Source: Scolanthus callimorphus (taxonomy: Eukaryota > Cnidaria > Anthozoa > Actiniaria > Edwardsiidae). From it: a stretch of DNA of 64,000 nucleotides. The stretch lies in NCBI GenBank assembly GCA_033964015.1, contig CM066918.1, positions 25,999,387 through 26,063,386 of the forward strand, read 5' to 3'. The position numbers were made by a program, and so were the translations under genes. A model generated the notes under the pieces. It made no database searches and was not told the origin of the DNA. It saw only the letters and a program-made list of their open reading frames with translations. Of this stretch, positions 24,601 to 30,600 are shown one piece after another (position 1 is the first letter of the stretch; each line of letters begins with the position of its first letter).

Positions 24601-27600
24601 AAAGGTGCTAATCTTAGCAAGGAATGATTCTATCCAAAACGAAATGAAGTACACTCTTTTTTTTTATAAGAACGTCTAATTTTCAGTTGAGGCTGGGCCG
24701 TTCTTATTTTTGGAGCAATTTGAGGCTGGAAATGTTCTTACGGATGTTCTTACATTTCAGTGACGTCGGAACCTAAAATATGATAGATCTTAAAGAAGGA
24801 TACATACCAATGAAGTATTTAAGAGAGTTTATAAATTACAATATTGAAGGTCGTTATTGTTAACACATTTGATTCTGGATTTTAGAACGCATCACTGAAA
24901 ATAAATCTATTTTGCTCCTATCTGAGGCTCAGGCATGTTCTTAGCATGTTCTTAAAATTTGGGTAAATTTCAGGCTGAACGTTCTTATAAAAAAGGTTCT
25001 TATAAAAAAAAAAAGAGTGTATTCGTGTTCTTATAACGGATAAAAAAGATATTCGTCATTCATGGAGTGTTTCTTAAACTGAATATTTTGTAATCAAACA
25101 TTTGGCAAAATCTGTCTCATTACCATTGAATTACCCTATGTTTGAGAAAACTCAGGGCGCTCTGGGCGGGATTCCTGTGGCTAGACAGGATATGTGACGT
25201 CAACCTAGTGTCTCCTCGGCTCACGTTCTACCACAGGAAGCCCGCAACGAACGCCAGGGACTAGGTTGAATAACTTAAACGCACCTGAAACGTCACGTGA
25301 TGAACGATGAAAAATCGTTACTCCTTCAGCTGTAAGCAAAACACAAAGACAATACGATATTAGGAGCGGAGAGGAACGGATCACAAGAGGGAGAAAAGTG
25401 AGAAATGCTATAGAATTTAGGGATGAGGGACTGATCTGGTGAAAAAGGTAGAACATATCCTGTGTACAGGAAAGAATTGAATTCTTGGTATTTTCTCATA
25501 AATGGGGAGCGTTTGTATGAGCCCTCGCAGCTCTTACACGAGTACCAGGGAGGTTAACGAAGCGGCGGAACACATGTTTATTATTACTGACTCGCCTTCA
25601 ATTACATCTACGCAACAAACATCGCATTGCCTAAGCCTCCCTGATGGAAGAAACCTCACTGAACTTAAGCTGGAGGATCTCAAGTTTGAACTCGATAAAC
25701 GTGGGCTGAAGAAGACTGGTAAAAAGACAGACCTGCTCAAAAGATTGATGGAATCGCTACGGGACAGCACGCCGCCAGATTCAACTCATTTAACAACCCA
25801 GGCTAGCCCCGTTAATCCGGTTTCTCGGGCTGAGTTAGACACTCTTAAGAAGGAGATGACCAATTTAAAGATTAGGGTCGACCAGGAATTTTCTACAAAA
25901 GTTAGAAATTACGAAAGCGAAATCAAATCTCTACGAGATGAAAACAAAAGCCTCTTATTAGCATTGAAACTGCTTGCTAGAGAAATTCCTATCTCACCTC
26001 AAGCCACACCTAATGAAGAAAACAGTAGTGTACCATATCAGGAACCATCTAAAGTGGACAATGGCCCTGTTGATTCTACTGATCAGATTGTTCCCCCTGA
26101 GACTGTGAAAACAAAGAACAAGCGTTCCAAAAGAAAGAACAAAAAACAAGGCACTCAAAATGACAACAAAGCTAAAGAGCCAGCTACGAAATCCGCCGTA
26201 AATTCCACTACCTATATTGTTGGGGACTCAATTGTAAATGGTCTCAAGAACAATCTACTGAGCAGAGCTGCAAAAACTCAAGTTAAAGTGAAGTCCATCT
26301 CAGGCGCCGTAATTTCGGACATGCGCCACTACACAACCTGCTATCGAAGAGAAACCTGAGAGAATTATCATCCACGCGGGTACTAATTCACTAAGGGCCA
26401 TGTCAGCTAGATCTGCTGGGGATAGTTTGGCCGATCTGGGACATTTGATATCCACCGCCTCACCGGAAACTAAAGTCACATTTTCAGCAATCACCCCAAG
26501 GATGGACGATGATGTGTTAGGGAATAAAGCTAAGGAAAGTAACAGGATTGTCAAGCAATTTTGTCAACAGAATGGTTGGTCTTTTCTGACACACAGTAAC
26601 TTAGATAACACCTGCATAAATACCTATGACAAGCTTCATCTAAACAAAAAGGGCACTGCTATACTCGCTGATAATATTGTGCAGCATTTACGGCATTAGA
26701 ATGCAACTGCAGCTCCAAGTGTTACCTGCTCGGTGAGTTTCCCTAATGTTCAATCAAAGCTTAATCTTTTACCTGAATTTCCATCCCATATTAAAGGGCT
26801 TAAAATAGGTCATTTAAATATTAGAAGTTTACATGCACATGTTGATGAATTACGTCTGATACTGGAGGAGCACCCGTTTGATATTTTATCCTTGAACGAA
26901 ACCAGGCTAGACTCTAGTATTTCGGACGGTGAAGTCAGCATTAACGGCTACACTATTTTTAGGAAAGACAGAGACCGCGAAGGGGGTGGTGTTGCTATAC
27001 TTATAAAAAATAATCTTAATTATTCACGAGTTGATTTACCGGATAATTTTTCCGATCTTGAGCTTGTCTGCCTTCTGATTTCTCAACCTTTTAGTAGGCA
27101 TATGCTAATTAGTTCCTGGTATAGACCTCCTGACTCCCCTGTCGCGGTCTTGTCTTCTTTTGAAAATTTTCTGAAGTATATTGATGCTAAAGAAACTGAG
27201 TCTATTATTCTGACTGACAGTAATTGTAATTTGTTAAAACCAGACAGTCAAGCGGAGTATTTATCGTTTTTTTATGAAGCTTATCAATATACACAATTAA
27301 TTGAACAACCAACTCGCATTACCGAAGACTCTGCAACGTTGATAGATCATGTTGCTACCACAAACTCAGACATGATTATTTCCAAAGGTAGCTGTAATGT
27401 TACTATCAGTGACCATAATTTAGTGTATGCAATCCGAAAATTTCGTGCTCCCAGGGGTGGACCTAGGATAATAGAGACTAGAGATTTTAGAAACTTTGAT
27501 GTAAACTGTTTTCTCATCGACCTAGATCAACTACCTTGGAGTACGGTTTTGGACTGTGATGATCCGAATGAAATGTGGCTTAGATGGAAAAAAAATTTCT

Positions 27601-30600
27601 TGCAAATTGCAGACCTTCATGCACCAGTACGCACTAAGCGCGTCAGCGGAAATCGTCAACCATGGCTAACTGCGAATTTGAAAAAGTTGATGGTAAATCG
27701 CGACAAATTGAAAAAAAGTGCAGTGCGCACAGGTTCTACGCATGCGCGGAGGGCCTACAAAAATGCAAGAAATGCTGTCAATGCTGAGGTGGTTAGGGCA
27801 AAAAGACTTTACTTTTCTAATAAATTTCATAGCACACAAGGTAACGTGAAAGACACCTGGATGACGATTAATCAGCTTTTGGGTAGGAACAGCGCATCGA
27901 ACAGTGTTAATGAACTAGTTATCGATGGCGTTCAAACCGCTGACCCAACAAAAATTGCTGATGAATTCAACCGCCATTTTTCTGAGGTTGGTTCCAGTCT
28001 TTCGCGTGACCTTGCTCTCAATGGTGAGCAGCCTGAGGATTATTTAGCCCCTACTAGACAAACTTTCCGGTTCTCGTATATCTCAGAGCAGCGTGTTTTC
28101 AATCTTCTTTCGCAAGTTTCTGTTCATAAGGCTGCAGGACCAGACAAAATTCCAGGAAAGCTACTCAAGGCTGCCTCACCTGCTATATCATTTTCATTAG
28201 CTCAGATATTTAATAGGTCAATAGCTAAGGGAGTCTTTCCCGATGATTGGAAGGGTGCTCGAGTTACGCCTATTTACAAGGCCGAGAAGCACTCGGACCC
28301 GTCAAATTATAGACCGATTTCAATTTTGCCTATTGTTTGCAGAGTCTTCGAGAGAATTATTTTTGACCAATTTTATGATTACCTCACGATTAACAACCTT
28401 TTGGCACCAGAGCAGTCGGGCTTTAGACCAATGCATAGTACACTTACTGCATTATTAAAAGCTGTTGATTTATGGTTAACTAATATGGACGAGGGCCTGT
28501 TAAATGGCATTCTTTTTATCGATCTAAAAAAGCATTTGATACTGTTGACCATAATATCTTACTTAGAAAGCTTTCACTCTATGGTGTCAAAGGGTCTGCA
28601 TTATCGTGGTTTCAATCTTATCTTTCTGACCGTTTTCAGTACTGCTCTGTTAATGGGGTCAGCTCAACTTGTAGACACATTTCTCATGGGGTTCCTCAAG
28701 GTTCAGTTCTTGGGCCACTCCTCTTCATCTTGTATATTAATGATTTTCCTAACTGTCTTTGTGATGCTACCCCAAACATGTATGCCGATGACACGAATAT
28801 TTCAATAACTGGGTCCTCTTCAAGTGATATAGCGACCAAACTGAATAAGGAGCTTGGCTGTGTTGATCGTTGGCTTAGGGCCAATCGACTACACATAAAT
28901 AAGGCAAAAACTGAATATATGGTGATAGGCTCAGCTCCGCGCCTTTCAGCACTTGAAGGGGACCCAGTCGTAAGTTTATCGGGGACTTCCATCAAGAGAG
29001 TCTCTTGTAAGAGCTCCCTTGGAGTCCTGATTGACGACAGACTCAGCTGGAAAACTCAAATCGATAAGATTATTTCAAAAATTTCGAATGCTTTAAAGGT
29101 CATCCGCAGGGTGCGGCGTTTTGTACCACAGTATACAGTCATTGATATTTATAATTCCCTTGTTCTTCCCCACTTTGATTATTGTTCTTCCGTTTGGGGT
29201 TGCTGTGGGTTGGTTCTAAAGGATAAACTTCAAAACTGCAGAACCGTGCGGCTCGTATCATAGCATATGCACCATATGACGCCGCAGCCTCGGATGTCCT
29301 GAATCACCTTAATTGGGAAACTCTCGAGCAAAGAAGACTGCGCTTCGACTCAACCTTAATGTACAAAGTGACTAACGGGCTTACACCTCCCTATCTATCG
29401 GAGCTTTTTTCCAAAACGTCCGAACGTCATAGTTATGGTCTTAGGGGAACTGAGTACAATTTATCGCTACCTAAGCCTAACACTGAATTTAAGAAGCGCA
29501 GTTTTTCGTATCGTGGAGCTGCAGTTTGGAACTCCCTCAATAACAATATTAGGGAGGCTCCTTCTGTTTCTTCCTTCCGTTTTCGTTTTTACCAATAGAC
29601 TTCTTTTCCGTTTTCATGATTTTTGGGGTGGGTTGTATATAATGGGTGGGTTGTTTGGGGTATTTAATCACACGGCTTGCTTGTAAAACAGTATTTTTAT
29701 ATATTTTTAACTGAATGTAACTACCGTGTTTAAATAAATTATATTATTATTATTATTATTATTAGTACCGACACCCTCTCTTTTAAAGTTCGATTCCCAA
29801 GGTGACAACGTTTCAACAGAAAAAAAGTTTGAAAATAAATGTTAATTCCGGATGAATTATCTTAAATTTTTATAGCGCTATTCACTGTTGATCATAGCCT
29901 GAATTTCATGAGTTGCGTGATTCTCAAGATCTTGAGAATGGATGGTGATTGGTCAGTCTTTTTAATGAGCTATATTTATGCATAATTCTAAGCGACAAGA
30001 GAACTGCACTCAAAGGCAACGTTGGAGTGTAGGAAGAAAAGACGGCTGAAATTCAGGCTATGTTGATCAATATTGCCATGCTAATGTGCCAACCGTAGAT
30101 TGGATAGAGCCCTTTGTTCTGTGAACCCGAATCGATCTCTGGTTGGCACATTAATAACAATGGAAGACGTCAGCGTGAACAGCGCTATATCAGGGTCTCG
30201 ATACGAGTGTCGTTTTGGCGGTTGACGAACGTGACTGCTAAAAATAGCATTTTTACGGCTGACAATTACTTTATTTCGACGGTTAAGACGCGGGAACCCT
30301 GTGGAACTATCCTTCACATTTTCGGTTAGAAGCGAGCCATTCCGAGGACGACAGGCAGCTATGAAAATTATTTACTTTCCCTCAATTTTCGCTTTGCATT
30401 CCGTTTTTTAGCTATTTATGTTTCAATCACTCATGAAGAGCGACCGGGACACGATGGCGCCTAACATCAAGGGCCTGAATATAGCCGCTACTACTAATCA
30501 ATTGTACTGCCACCTGTGCAATAACAACCATGGAAGGACAGTACTATATTGACATGTAGTCAAACTCGTAGTAGTAAACATATAGTAAACGGATCGGGTT

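Larger units (their letters stand above)
25200..29766 (+). mobile_element. CR1/L2-type LINE, nearly full length, frameshifted
   Basis: A non-LTR retrotransposon in the antisense direction inside the 9-kb first intron. ORF1 (25502-26699) encodes a SAP motif, coiled coil and SGNH-esterase. ORF2 (26700-29598) encodes an APE-type endonuclease and reverse transcriptase. The 3' end is a short UTR with TTTAAATAAATT and an (ATT)n tail at about 29741-29763. The 5' limit is uncertain. Three one-base frameshifts show that this copy is inactive or that the assembly has indel errors. Esterase ORF1 and a microsatellite-like tail fit the CR1/L2 group. Confidence 0.85.
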
